Made by a program: the position numbers and the translations under genes
Shown: positions 52,657 to 61,683 of the stretch, piece after piece
Position numbering within the stretch: the stretch's first letter is position 1
Layout of the letters: each line of letters starts with the position of its first letter
Assembly: GCF_947387515.1 (NCBI RefSeq)
Contig: NZ_CANDOB010000001.1
Location: 806,001 to 870,000, forward strand
Origin: Alkalihalobacillus sp. CinArs1
GTDB taxonomy: Bacteria; Bacillota; Bacilli; Bacillales; Guptibacillaceae
Direction of reading: 5' to 3'
Length of the DNA stretch: 64,000 nt
The notes under the pieces: model-generated
What the model saw: only the letters and a program-made list of their open reading frames with translations
Told to the model about the DNA's origin: nothing
The model's database searches: none

Positions 52657-55062
52657 TTATAATTTAACTCGCTTCAATCGAAGTGAGTTCGTTACAACTG
52701 ATACAGAACTGAATGCCATTGCGGCTCCAGCTACCCATGGTGCTAATAGACCGATTGCAGCGATCGGGATACCGATTGAGTTATAGAATAGTGCCCAGAA
52801 TAAGTTTTGGCGAATGTTTTTCATCGTTTTTCGACTTAAGTTGATCGCCTTTGGAATATGCGCTAAGTCTCCTCCAACAAGGGTAACATCAGCTGTTTCG
52901 ATCGCAACGTCGGTACCTGTTCCGATCGCCATCCCTATATCAGCCGTTGCAAGAGCTGGTGCATCGTTGATCCCGTCACCAACCATGGCAACTCGTTTCC
53001 CTTGACCTTGCAACTCTTTTACTTTGTTTGCTTTGTCTTCTGGAAGAACTTCTGCATAAATACCTGTGATGTTCACTTGTTTTCCAATTGCTTCTGCTGT
53101 GCGTTTATTATCTCCAGTAATCATGTAAACATCGATACCGAGATTGCGTAATTCTTGTATCGCTTGTTTCGATGTTTCTTTCACTGTATCAGCAACGGCG
53201 ATGATACCGCTAATGTTTTGCTCGATGGCGATGAACATAGCGGTCTTTCCTTCTGTTTCATAAGCTGCCATCACTTCTTCATGTTCCGTGTACTGAATAT
53301 TTTCTCGTTCCATTAATTTTCTCGTTCCGACCAGTACCCTCTTACCGTCGATCAGAGACGTAATACCGTGCCCCGGAATCGCTTCGAAACTCTCAGCTTC
53401 ATCCACTTTGATTTGTTTTTGTTCACCGTATTGAACGATCGACCTAGCAAGTGGATGCTCCGAGGCCTTTTCTGCGGCTACAAGATAGGATAAAACTTCT
53501 TGTTCTTCTCCTTCAAACACTTTGAAGTCCGTTACTTCCGGTTTCCCTTTCGTAATCGTTCCTGTTTTATCTAACAAGATCGCGTCGACTTTGTGTGTGC
53601 CCTCAAGAAATTCGCCGCCTTTGAACAGCACGCCTATTTCAGCACCTTTCCCTGTGCCTACCATGATCGAAGTAGGTGTTGCTAGACCAAGTGCACATGG
53701 ACAAGCAATCACGAGAACGGCAATCGCAACTTCTAGTGCCTGAGGTAAATCGTATGGGTTCACCCATAAATACCAGACAAGGAACGTTACGAAGGCAATA
53801 CCAACAACGATCGGAACAAAAATGCCTGAGATGATATCTGCCATTCTTTGAATTGGGGCTTTTGAACCTTGAGCTTCTTCTACAATTTTAATGATCCCTG
53901 CTAATGCAGTATCACTTCCTACTTTCTCAGCCGTGATCGTCAAAGTACCATTTTCATTAATGGTTGAACCGATGACCGCATCACCGTTAGTTTTTTCAAT
54001 AGGGATCGACTCTCCGGTAATCATGGATTCATCTACTGAGGACTTCCCTTTTTGGACGCTGCCATCAACTGGAATCTTTTCACCCGGCCGGACGATGATC
54101 GTATCACCAACGACTACCTGATCGACTGGAACCTTCACTTCTTCACCGTCTCGTAAAACACTCGCTTCTTTCGCCTGCAGGTTGAGAAGCTTCGTGATCG
54201 CTTGCGTCGTCCTGCCCTTGGCAAGATCTTCAAACAGCTTCCCAACAAGAATTAGTGTGATTAAAACAGCACTCGTTTCAAAATACAATTCCGGATGGTA
54301 CCCTGGCGTAAGGAGTAATCGAATACCCTCCACCACACTATAAAAGTAAGCAGCTGATGTCCCAAGAGCTACGAGGACATCCATGTTGGCACTCTTATTA
54401 ATAAGGGCACGGTAAGCACCTACGTAAAACGGAGCACCAATATAGAACTGTACAGGAGTAGCCAATAGAAATTGAAACCAAGGGTTCATGAAAAGGTCAG
54501 GCAGCGGAAGAGCAACATCGAACGGAAGATGAGCAATCATGGTGTATAGTAACGGTAGTGAAAGCAAGACCGATATACCAAGCTTTACTTTTTTCTTTTT
54601 TATTTCTTCTTCCTTGTGAGATTTCTTCTCTTCTCGATCTTCTTTAACGACAGCATCATATCCTAATTTCTTTACCTTCTCGATGATCTCATCAACCGTA
54701 ATGGCACCAGGCTGATACGCGACAACACCGGATTCTGTTGTCAGGTTTACCGAAGCTGACGCTACTCCAGAGGTTCGGTTCAATCCTTTTTCGACCCTGG
54801 TTGAACAAGCAGCACATGTCATCCCATGGATGTCTAACTCAACTTGTTCTTTACGAACCCCGTATCCTAACTTTTCTATTTTGTTGACGATGTCTGAAGG
54901 GTTAACTTTTTGTTCGTCGAACTGAACATCCGCTCTTTCCATCGCAAGGTTTACATTCGCTTCAACACCGTCCATTTTGTTTAGTACCTTCTCAATGCGC
55001 TGCGAACATGAAGCACATGTCATACCTGTTATATCGAGTGACGTTTTCTTTACAGCATCCAT
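52657..55062 (-). CDS. copA: Copper-exporting P-type ATPase CopA
   Basis: An 801-residue P1B-1 ATPase with two N-terminal HMA domains (GMTCASC and GMTCAAC, about 6-70 and 74-140), membrane metal site CPC ([13 protein letters not shown]), TGES, phosphorylation site DKTGTITKG and GDGINDAP. It exports Cu(I). It lies between csoR and copZ with gaps of 12 and 27 bases and is derepressed when CsoR binds copper. It is the second copper ATPase of the window, of a different class from CopB. Confidence 0.95.
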   Translation of the reverse strand: MDAVKKTSLDITGMTCASCSQRIEKVLNKMDGVEANVNLAMERADVQFDEQKVNPSDIVNKIEKLGYGVRKEQVELDIHGMTCAACSTRVEKGLNRTSGVASASVNLTTESGVVAYQPGAITVDEIIEKVKKLGYDAVVKEDREEKKSHKEEEIKKKKVKLGISVLLSLPLLYTMIAHLPFDVALPLPDLFMNPWFQFLLATPVQFYIGAPFYVGAYRALINKSANMDVLVALGTSAAYFYSVVEGIRLLLTPGYHPELYFETSAVLITLILVGKLFEDLAKGRTTQAITKLLNLQAKEASVLRDGEEVKVPVDQVVVGDTIIVRPGEKIPVDGSVQKGKSSVDESMITGESIPIEKTNGDAVIGSTINENGTLTITAEKVGSDTALAGIIKIVEEAQGSKAPIQRMADIISGIFVPIVVGIAFVTFLVWYLWVNPYDLPQALEVAIAVLVIACPCALGLATPTSIMVGTGKGAEIGVLFKGGEFLEGTHKVDAILLDKTGTITKGKPEVTDFKVFEGEEQEVLSYLVAAEKASEHPLARSIVQYGEQKQIKVDEAESFEAIPGHGITSLIDGKRVLVGTRKLMERENIQYTEHEEVMAAYETEGKTAMFIAIEQNISGIIAVADTVKETSKQAIQELRNLGIDVYMITGDNKRTAEAIGKQVNITGIYAEVLPEDKANKVKELQGQGKRVAMVGDGINDAPALATADIGMAIGTGTDVAIETADVTLVGGDLAHIPKAINLSRKTMKNIRQNLFWALFYNSIGIPIAAIGLLAPWVAGAAMAFSSVSVVTNSLRLKRVKL

Positions 55063-55074
55063 TTTATCACCTTC

Positions 55075-55404
55075 TTATTTGGAGAATTGTTGGATCACTT
55101 TCATCAATTCCTCTATATGATGATCACCATTTCCTTCTTGAATCGAACTTGCCACGCAAGTTTTTGTATGCCTTTCGAGTAAGGTATACCCTACTTTCTT
55201 TAAAGCAGCTTGAATCGCTGATAATTGAATCAGAATATCCACACAATAACGATCATCACCGACCATTTTCTGAATCCCACGAATTTGCCCCTCTATTCGC
55301 TTCAAGCGATTTTGCAGCTGCTGCTTTTCTTCTTCGGTCCGATTCTCAGATGGCTGTTTATCTGGTTGAAGCTCAAGATCCAAATCTTTATTCATAGTGG
55401 TCAT
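55075..55404 (-). CDS. csoR: Copper-sensing repressor CsoR
   Basis: A 109-residue helical repressor (DUF156 family). The Cu(I) ligands are Cys54, His79 and Cys83, the C-H-C set of true CsoR proteins. The N-terminus has an unusual extra charged stretch of about 25 residues. It is first in the csoR-copA-copZ operon and has a matching operator in its own promoter. Confidence 0.94.
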   Translation of the reverse strand: MTTMNKDLDLELQPDKQPSENRTEEEKQQLQNRLKRIEGQIRGIQKMVGDDRYCVDILIQLSAIQAALKKVGYTLLERHTKTCVASSIQEGNGDHHIEELMKVIQQFSK

Positions 55405-55427
55405 CTCCTTTTTATTATTATATTTAC

Positions 55428-55456
55428 AATATACCCCCGTAAGGTATATTAGTCAA
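55428..55456 (-). promoter_or_regulatory. csoR promoter with CsoR operator
   Basis: Minus strand TTGACT (55451-55456) and TATATT (55428-55433) are 17 bases apart. The spacer and -10 hold ATATACC and GGTATAT arms (55429-55449) around a C-rich centre, reading TACCTTACGGGGGTA, which is the CsoR site pattern. Confidence 0.85.
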
Positions 55457-55503
55457 GTTATATATCCACTATTTTATTGAATAATATTTATATATGATTA
55501 TTT

Positions 55504-55518
55504 TACCCTGAGGGGGTA
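55504..55518. promoter_or_regulatory. Second CsoR-like operator
   Basis: TACCCTGAGGGGGTA resembles the operator at 55429-55449 and lies about 55 bases upstream of the csoR promoter. Two sites could give stronger repression or serve a second transcript. Confidence 0.55.
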
Positions 55519-55534
55519 CTGGTTTAAACATAAC

Positions 55535-55562
55535 AAAAAAGGGCAATCGAATGACAGCCCTT
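55535..55562 (-). terminator. Terminator of the glutaredoxin-like operon
   Basis: AAGGGC pairs with GCCCTT across a 12-base loop, with further T residues after it on the minus strand. Confidence 0.8.
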
Positions 55563-55566
55563 CTCG

Positions 55567-55848
55567 CTACCTTCCTCCAAGAAGAAGCGACGTAATCTCT
55601 TCTTCATTGTTTTCAAAGCCGGTAAACGTGTATTGTTTTCTATTTAGTCCCCATAGTGAAGTTGCAGTGATGATGATACCTGGAACGATTCGATTTCCAA
55701 GTTGATCGATCATGTCACTTTCTTTATGGGGAGAAGACGATAAATCGTGCTCTTCATATGCGATCGATGAAGTTGAAAGAAACTCTTTCAATTTTTGGCA
55801 ATCTCCTCAAGTGGGTCTTGTATAAACAGTTACGCTCGTTATATTCAT
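55567..55848 (-). CDS. Glutaredoxin-like protein with in-frame TGA: candidate selenoprotein
   Basis: From ATG 55848 (AGGAGAGG site) the frame reads MNITSVTVYTRPT, then TGA (55807-55809), then GDCQKLKEFL and on to a TAA at 55567, giving 93 residues. The fold is glutaredoxin-like, with the cis-Pro segment RIVPGII. The TGA sits precisely at the first Cys of the CxxC motif, so the site would be Sec-Gly-Asp-Cys. Starting 15 bases after the TGA there is a perfect 8-bp hairpin with loop GUU. It is the last gene of an operon with a CcdA-like protein and an F510_1955 lipoprotein. The alternative is a single-base nonsense mutation of Cys. Confidence 0.75.
55773..55791 (-). promoter_or_regulatory. Candidate bacterial SECIS hairpin
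   Basis: TTGAAAGA and TCTTTCAA pair perfectly around the loop GTT (minus strand). The loop is 23 bases after the TGA and begins with G, which fits the known range and loop rule for bacterial SECIS elements read by SelB. Confidence 0.6.
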
Positions 55849-55877
55849 CTACATTCCTCTCCTAACTGCTGATTTCG

Positions 55878-56609
55878 TTAAAACCAGTATGTGATCGCAT
55901 CGAGGGTCCCGATCACAATCAGTGTCACACCTGCAATTCTTTGTAGAACCAACCCGATCTTTCTACTTCTTTTCATTAATGATCCACTTAAACCGAAATA
56001 CCAGATTAAAAACATCGCGAAAATAAAAGGTAAAGATGTCCCAATAGCAAAAGTAGCTGGCAGCACTGCACCGTAAGGACTAGCGAGGACAAGAGGCATC
56101 AGTAAGATAAAAAACAATGAAAACATGGTAGGACAAAACCCTAAAGAAAAGCTTCCTCCCATTAGAAATGCGCCCCACTTCCCCTTCTTCAAAAACTTTT
56201 CAGGAACTTCACCTAGCTTTAAATTCCAATTCATTTTGAATACCCCTAATAGGTATAAACCGATTAAGATGACAAGCGGTCCGAAAAACTTCCTTGCCAA
56301 GGGTAAAACCTTTGTAAGGCTTTGCTGAAACTCTTGACCAAGCATCCAAACGATCAGGCCAAGCGTCGAAAAAACAACGATCTTACCCAGTATGAACGAC
56401 AACACTTCGCCCCAAGCGATTCCTTTTTGAAATGAACGATTTCCATAGAACGTGATCGCGCCAATATTTCCTGTGAACTGACAAGGGGCAGTCGCGCCGA
56501 GCACTCCTAGAATAAAAGCGGATAACAAAGGAATCGAATTCGTCTGGTAGGCGAGTGTTGTGAGAGGCCCACTAAGCAGTTGACTCAATGAATTAAAAAC
56601 TTCATACAT
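55878..56609 (-). CDS. CcdA/DsbD-family membrane protein
   Basis: A 243-residue membrane protein with six helices. Two redox Cys positions fit the CcdA family: GATAPCQFTGN and LGFCPTMF. It would pass reducing power across the membrane. It is 29 bases upstream of the glutaredoxin-like gene, which could be its cytoplasmic electron donor, and 26 bases after the F510_1955 gene. Its sequence differs clearly from the CcdA at 48127. Confidence 0.87.
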   Translation of the reverse strand: MYEVFNSLSQLLSGPLTTLAYQTNSIPLLSAFILGVLGATAPCQFTGNIGAITFYGNRSFQKGIAWGEVLSFILGKIVVFSTLGLIVWMLGQEFQQSLTKVLPLARKFFGPLVILIGLYLLGVFKMNWNLKLGEVPEKFLKKGKWGAFLMGGSFSLGFCPTMFSLFFILLMPLVLASPYGAVLPATFAIGTSLPFIFAMFLIWYFGLSGSLMKRSRKIGLVLQRIAGVTLIVIGTLDAITYWF

Positions 56610-56635
56610 ACTAAGACTCCTTACTTAAGCCTTGC

Positions 56636-57610
56636 TTACTCAACAATCTCACCATTTTTAACGAGCGCTTTCCATTCTTCACCGAGATTTGTTGTTTTAT
56701 AAATCGACTCACTTGTCGTATGAAAAACAATCTCCTCCTCATTTTGAGGATTGACAGCAATATAATCGATCGTATCGACCTCATCACTTGGCATCGCGAG
56801 TTCCTGCTCATCTCCGTTACTTAGATCTTGAATGACTAATTTATTATTCTCTTTAGCATAAATTAGATGGTTTTCCATAAAAGAAACAGCGCTAACTGAT
56901 ATTTCATCAGAAACTCGGTCGAACGAACTTCCTTTATCACTTGAAACATATAAGCCCTTAGGAGATGTTAAGGCTAATACGTTTGAATCTACCGGGTGTG
57001 TGGCTATACCCGATAATCGATCAGGTGCGCCATTCAATTCAACTGGCTCCCATTCTTTTGCATCTTCACTAAAGTAAACCCCGATATCCATCTCACTGTT
57101 CTTTTGCTGATTCACTGCATAAATCGCATGACTCTCATAACCTACAGTAAGATAATGAAAATCTGATTCCCCCTGGAAACCTAGCTCATTTATTGTATTT
57201 CCTCTATCTGTACTCTTGATTAAACCGAGTGGATTAGGAAGGTCAGATCCCTCTCCGGGGTGGCCGCTACTATAAAAACCGTCAGAAACAGCGTTAAAGC
57301 CCATGTAATCATTTTTATTATCTTTCGCTGCATACCAGGAATCTTCGAAATAAATGATCGGACCATTATGAGTTGCAATCATCAATTCATTCCGATCCCC
57401 TGGATATCCGATTCCATGAACGTGTTCGATTTTCTGACCTTTTAATTCACTAAAGAAATTAGAATCGTTTAACGAAATAAGCTTTGTTTCGCCTTCTTCA
57501 ACCTCAACAACTTCTGGATTGTCTTCTGGATTCGCTTCCTCATCATTCTGACAACCTGCACTAATGAGCAAAATTGTTGTTCCTAGAATTGTAAACCATT
57601 TCTTATTCAA
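56636..57610 (-). CDS. F510_1955-type lipoprotein (BNR/sortilin-like beta propeller)
   Basis: A 324-residue lipoprotein (lipobox ISAGC) with BNR-type beta-propeller repeats (GLIKSTDRGNT, VYFSEDAKEW, LYVSSDKGSSF, IYKTTNLGEEW). The family is often labelled glycosylhydrolase but shows no hydrolase active site here. It starts with TTG behind AAAGGATGA and leads the operon with the CcdA-like and glutaredoxin-like genes. The partnership suggests a role in extracellular metal or thiol chemistry. Confidence 0.85.
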   Translation of the reverse strand: MNKKWFTILGTTILLISAGCQNDEEANPEDNPEVVEVEEGETKLISLNDSNFFSELKGQKIEHVHGIGYPGDRNELMIATHNGPIIYFEDSWYAAKDNKNDYMGFNAVSDGFYSSGHPGEGSDLPNPLGLIKSTDRGNTINELGFQGESDFHYLTVGYESHAIYAVNQQKNSEMDIGVYFSEDAKEWEPVELNGAPDRLSGIATHPVDSNVLALTSPKGLYVSSDKGSSFDRVSDEISVSAVSFMENHLIYAKENNKLVIQDLSNGDEQELAMPSDEVDTIDYIAVNPQNEEEIVFHTTSESIYKTTNLGEEWKALVKNGEIVE

Positions 57611-57651
57611 GTTATAATCATCCTTTTCGTATAGTAAAGACTTTCATTCAT

Positions 57652-57683
57652 ACACTAACAAAAAAATATTGAGAAATTGTGCA
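57652..57683 (-). promoter_or_regulatory. Tandem 11-bp repeat promoter of the F510_1955 operon
   Basis: Minus strand: TGCACAATTTC (57673-57683), TCAATATTTTT (57662-57672), four bases, then TAGTGT (57652-57657) as a weak -10. It would place the candidate selenoprotein operon in the same regulon as copB. Confidence 0.65.
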
Positions 57684-57726
57684 AGATATTATTTGTTATA
57701 AAGTAGCAATAACAAACAAATCAAGC

Positions 57727-57758
57727 AAGCACCTACCTTGTTAATGCGATAGGTGCTT
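57727..57758 (-). terminator. Terminator-like hairpin after ydhK
   Basis: AAGCACCTA and TAGGTGCTT form a perfect 9-bp stem with a T-rich sequence after it on the minus strand. Confidence 0.6.
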
Positions 57759-57782
57759 AAAAAAGATCCAGCTACAACACTT

Positions 57783-58358
57783 TTATTCTACAGTTAATTC
57801 TGATTCTGTCACCCACTTATGATTCATTACTTCTTCGCCTCCTGTAGTCGGCGTATAATCTACCATGTAAACAGTCGTAGGATGAGCAGATTCGATGACA
57901 GCTTCAGCTCCGTTCATACCCTTCTTATGTGAAGCTGCTAGCGTAACTTCACTTCCCTCTTTTAAGCTCTTAACGCCAGCATCTTTTATTTCCTCATGTA
58001 TTATCCATTTGTGGTCATTTACTATTTCACCACCTGTAGTAGGCTTATAAGAAATTACATATGCTGTCGTTTGATATGCACCTTTAATCGTAGCTTCAGC
58101 ACCATTCATTCCTTTCATATGATTTGCTTTGATGATGGCTTTGCTACCAACCTCAAAGGTTGGATTATTCGCTTCCTTCAATCCCTCGGGAATATCACCA
58201 GACCCTGAGTGGTTCATATCATCCATACTTTCTTGTGAATTAGAGTTCATGTTTGAAGATTCATTTGTACTCTCTTTCATACCTTCATTAACACCGCACG
58301 CAGCTAATAGTAATACGAGCATAAAAAGTGTTATAGCTATTTCGCTTTTTAAATTCAT
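57783..58358 (-). CDS. ydhK: YdhK family lipoprotein (DUF1541)
   Basis: A 191-residue lipoprotein (lipobox LLAACG) with a Met/Asn/Ser-rich linker and two DUF1541 repeats, each with KGMNGAEA and TTGGE-V-N/D-HKW. AGGAGGAGAACA sets the ATG at 58358. YdhK proteins accompany copper and multicopper-oxidase genes in Bacillaceae but have no proven reaction. It follows the second multicopper oxidase on the same strand. Confidence 0.88.
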   Translation of the reverse strand: MNLKSEIAITLFMLVLLLAACGVNEGMKESTNESSNMNSNSQESMDDMNHSGSGDIPEGLKEANNPTFEVGSKAIIKANHMKGMNGAEATIKGAYQTTAYVISYKPTTGGEIVNDHKWIIHEEIKDAGVKSLKEGSEVTLAASHKKGMNGAEAVIESAHPTTVYMVDYTPTTGGEEVMNHKWVTESELTVE

Positions 58359-58518
58359 TGTTCTCCTCCTGTTTCCGTTATCTAACATTTATTTTAAAGT
58401 CTATATTTACCCAAAAATTTAATCATTAACCAGGATAGCTTACTGTCATATCTTTTTCACGAAAGAATGGTTGGAATAATCCAAAAGATGTCTTGCTATT
58501 GTATGAAAATTATTCAGC

Positions 58519-60045
58519 TCAATTCGGCTGATTCTTGTGATCTCCACCAAGATCAAAAGGTGAATAAACACCTTTATAATCTACAATCGTTACCATTCCA
58601 CGATCAGCATGGTTATTATCATGACAGTGAAACAGCCATTCTCCTTGATTGTCAGCTTTAAAATATAGCGTGTATTCTTCTCCAGGCTTAACATGGAGAA
58701 GGTCTTTTACAATCGGGGCATCGTAGTTGGTTCCATTCTTTGCAGCAACTTGAAACCTGTGCCCATGCAAATGCATAGGGTGATTCATATTACCAGAATT
58801 CGTTATCTTTACTTTCACGATATCTCCTTCTTTTACACTGATAGGAGGCGTTTCTGGAAACACGTGATCATTGATTTGAAAAGCTACGCCATCCCCCATG
58901 TCCATCCCCATGTTTAAATCCATGTTATACGTCACGTCCGGCTCAGGTACTTCTTCAAAAATGATTTCTTCACTTCCAAATGAAGTGCCAGTTGCCACTT
59001 CGGATGATGAAGGGGATCGATTGCTTTGCACAGAATCATCATTCCTACTAGAAACCACTGGAATAATTATATCATCTGCATGTTCTTCATTAGCGTTTTC
59101 TTGAATGACTCTAGGTTCACTAGTCTGTCTCGTGTATGATACGTCAATTCGTTCCCCTGGAGCAATTTCCAGCACGCTCGAGGTGCGATCCGCATTCTTA
59201 ACTTCTTCACCATCCACCTCGATCACTTTCATAGAATTCTTTGGAAAAACCAATTGATGCTGCTGGTAACCTGCATTCACAAAGCGTAACCTAGCCGTTT
59301 CTCCTTCTTTCATTACAAGTGGTTCAATGGCCTGTCCCGCTTTTCCATTCACTGTAAACGTATCATACATTTGTTCTGTATCAGATTCACCGTTTCCTGA
59401 CATCGCACCCTTCATCATACCGCCCATGTTCGTAATATCTCTTTTCTCCTGATTGACGGCCCATTCATCAAGCATATAAAACTCGTCTTTGTCATACTCT
59501 TTCTGTTTCTCTTCAATAACAAACGAACCATAGAGACCTTTATCTACCTGCTTGGAGCTATGCTGATGAGAATGGTACCAGTACGTTCCTGCATCGTTTG
59601 CAAGAAATTCATAAGTAAAGGACTCACCCGGCTGCACAGCATCCTGTGTTAATCCTGGGACACCATCCATTTTATTTGGCAGAATCATCCCATGCCAGTG
59701 AATCGTAACCGGAACCTCTAGTTCGTTTTTCAGGTGAATACGAACGTAGTCTCCTTCCGTAACGCGCAAAGGCTCACCAGGCACAGTACCGTTGTAGGTC
59801 CAGGCATTTACTTTTTCACCACCACCGATATTCCATTCCGTTTTCTCCGCGGTGAGATCGAATTCCTTCACAGACCGATCCTCTGGTTCTTGTGCATTCA
59901 CTTCAAGAATACTTGTCTCCCCTTGTTTCACACCATCTGGTAAAGTAGGATCGCTACTACTAGAAAAGGGAGAGTTAATGAAAACCGCTCCTCCTATAAT
60001 CAGTAGAATGACGATCATGAGCGATCCGATAACGATTCTTTTCAT
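58519..60045 (-). CDS. Multicopper oxidase, membrane anchored
   Basis: A 508-residue three-domain oxidase with an N-terminal hydrophobic helix (about 5-25). Copper motifs are HWHGMIL, YWYHSHQ, HPMHLHGH and WLFHCHDNNHADRGM. It is a paralogue of the oxidase at 45420, with a shorter Met-rich loop and no lipobox, so it is probably held by a membrane helix. It may oxidise Cu(I) or phenolics outside the cell. It ends the run permease - SHOCT protein - oxidase, followed by ydhK. Confidence 0.92.
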   Translation of the reverse strand: MKRIVIGSLMIVILLIIGGAVFINSPFSSSSDPTLPDGVKQGETSILEVNAQEPEDRSVKEFDLTAEKTEWNIGGGEKVNAWTYNGTVPGEPLRVTEGDYVRIHLKNELEVPVTIHWHGMILPNKMDGVPGLTQDAVQPGESFTYEFLANDAGTYWYHSHQHSSKQVDKGLYGSFVIEEKQKEYDKDEFYMLDEWAVNQEKRDITNMGGMMKGAMSGNGESDTEQMYDTFTVNGKAGQAIEPLVMKEGETARLRFVNAGYQQHQLVFPKNSMKVIEVDGEEVKNADRTSSVLEIAPGERIDVSYTRQTSEPRVIQENANEEHADDIIIPVVSSRNDDSVQSNRSPSSSEVATGTSFGSEEIIFEEVPEPDVTYNMDLNMGMDMGDGVAFQINDHVFPETPPISVKEGDIVKVKITNSGNMNHPMHLHGHRFQVAAKNGTNYDAPIVKDLLHVKPGEEYTLYFKADNQGEWLFHCHDNNHADRGMVTIVDYKGVYSPFDLGGDHKNQPN

Positions 60046-60125
60046 TCCATTTCACCTCTATATTGTTCGTTTATAATTATCGCCACGTTAATAGGAGCTC
60101 ACCTTTCAAGATGAACTCCATTACC

Positions 60126-60353
60126 TCAGTCATTCAGCTTTCTTTTTAAACGGTCATATTCTTCTTCCGAAATCTCACCTTTCGCGAAACGCGCCTTTAA
60201 CGTTTCATTTGAGTTCGTTGAAGGAGACTTACGCGATCTCGGTTTCATCATCCAAAAAACAATTATAACGATCGCAATGATAATAAGAATCAAGAGAAGA
60301 CCGAAACCAAAGAAGCCGCCTCCCATTCCACCCATTCCACCGCCATTCATCAT
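60126..60353 (-). CDS. SHOCT domain small membrane protein
   Basis: A 75-residue protein: Gly/Met-rich N-terminus (GGGMGGMGGG), one helix (about 16-36), and a C-terminal SHOCT motif (LKARFAKGEISEEEYDRLKRKL). SHOCT proteins are small oligomerising units often encoded next to multicopper oxidases; the role is unknown. It lies 22 bases after the permease gene. Confidence 0.9.
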   Translation of the reverse strand: MMNGGGMGGMGGGFFGFGLLLILIIIAIVIIVFWMMKPRSRKSPSTNSNETLKARFAKGEISEEEYDRLKRKLND

Positions 60354-60375
60354 ATTGTCTCACTCCTTATTTGAC

Positions 60376-61683
60376 TTACTCTTCACTTTTGTACTTTAAG
60401 AAAAAATGTTCACCGATAAAGATGAATACAATAAACACAATCGAAACTGCGACGATCAACCAGTCAGTCGTCGCTTTCACCCACATAAATGCGACTAGTA
60501 CAATCGCATCGAGCGTTAAAGCAGTCAGCACGATTCCTGTTTTAGCATTTACTTTTTCTCGTAAGTGCTTAAAGACTCCCCAATGAACGATCATATCCAT
60601 CACGAGGTAAAGAATCGCACCTACAGAAGCAATTCTGCTTAAGTCGAATACAACTGCTAATACCATTGCAAGGACAACAGTATAGACGAGCGTATGCTTT
60701 TGAATACGCCCTGGCATACCGAAGTGCTTATGTGGAATCAGCTTCATGTCAGTTAACATCGCGAGCATTCGAGAAACTGCAAACACGCTTGCAATAATTC
60801 CAGAAATCGTTGCTATGATTGCGATCGCTACCGTAAACCAAACACCATATTCCCCAAACGCGGGTCTTGCAGCTTCCGCTAAGGAATAATCTTTTGCCGT
60901 AATAATGTCACTTAGCGGCAGGTTACTCGATACTGCCCATGCAATGAGTAGATAAACGACTAAGCTGATAAGGATTGAAGCGATAATCGCTCGACCCACG
61001 TTCTTTTTTGGCTTTACGATCTCTGAACCGCTATTCGTGATGGTCGTGAAACCTTTAAACGATAGAATCGTTAATGCAACTGCTGCTATGATGCTAGCTA
61101 AAGTAGATTCAGGCGTTCCGCTGCCACCTTCTGCAGGAGTAATGGAAAAACCTGCGGCCCATAATCCTCCCATTGCAAAAATGACTAAGCCAAGTATTTT
61201 TAATAGCGACACAATCGAAGTAAATGTTTGAATAAAACTGTTCCCCGAAATGTTTACTAAGAAAGCAAATAACAACAAGCCAACCCCTAGCACAGGCACA
61301 AGATAGCTTGTTTCGTCGACGTTAAACATCTGCAGCGTATACGTACCGAATGTTCGAGCGACAAGGCTTTGATTGATCACCATCGAAACAGCCATCAGCA
61401 TAGCAGCTGATGCAGTCAACGTCCCTTTTCCGTAGGCTTTAACAAGAAACATTCCGATTCCGCCTGCTGAAGGGTATTCGTTACTCATCTTCACATATGA
61501 ATAAGCACTAAACCCTGTGACAATCCCACCTGCAATAAAAATCAGTGGAAACCATATACCAGCAAGTTCGGCCACTTGACCAAGTAACGCGAAGATTCCT
61601 GCACTGATCATGACCCCGGTCCCTAATCCAATTGCTCCTATTAAAGACAAACTGTTTTCTTTGTATTCTCCCAATACTCTCAC
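60376..61683 (-). CDS. APC family amino acid permease
   Basis: A 435-residue transporter with 12 helices and the APC start motif (GAIGLGTGVMISAGIFALLGQ). Substrate unknown. The GTG at 61683 has only a weak ribosome site; a TTG three codons later is an alternative start. It heads the group permease - SHOCT - multicopper oxidase. Confidence 0.88.
   Translation of the reverse strand: MRVLGEYKENSLSLIGAIGLGTGVMISAGIFALLGQVAELAGIWFPLIFIAGGIVTGFSAYSYVKMSNEYPSAGGIGMFLVKAYGKGTLTASAAMLMAVSMVINQSLVARTFGTYTLQMFNVDETSYLVPVLGVGLLLFAFLVNISGNSFIQTFTSIVSLLKILGLVIFAMGGLWAAGFSITPAEGGSGTPESTLASIIAAVALTILSFKGFTTITNSGSEIVKPKKNVGRAIIASILISLVVYLLIAWAVSSNLPLSDIITAKDYSLAEAARPAFGEYGVWFTVAIAIIATISGIIASVFAVSRMLAMLTDMKLIPHKHFGMPGRIQKHTLVYTVVLAMVLAVVFDLSRIASVGAILYLVMDMIVHWGVFKHLREKVNAKTGIVLTALTLDAIVLVAFMWVKATTDWLIVAVSIVFIVFIFIGEHFFLKYKSEE

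Noticed and set aside
55567-55791. A separate 74-residue gene starting at TTG 55791
   Set aside because: This would drop the first strand and redox motif of a glutaredoxin fold; a good ribosome site and ATG exist at 55848 in the same frame, interrupted only by the TGA.
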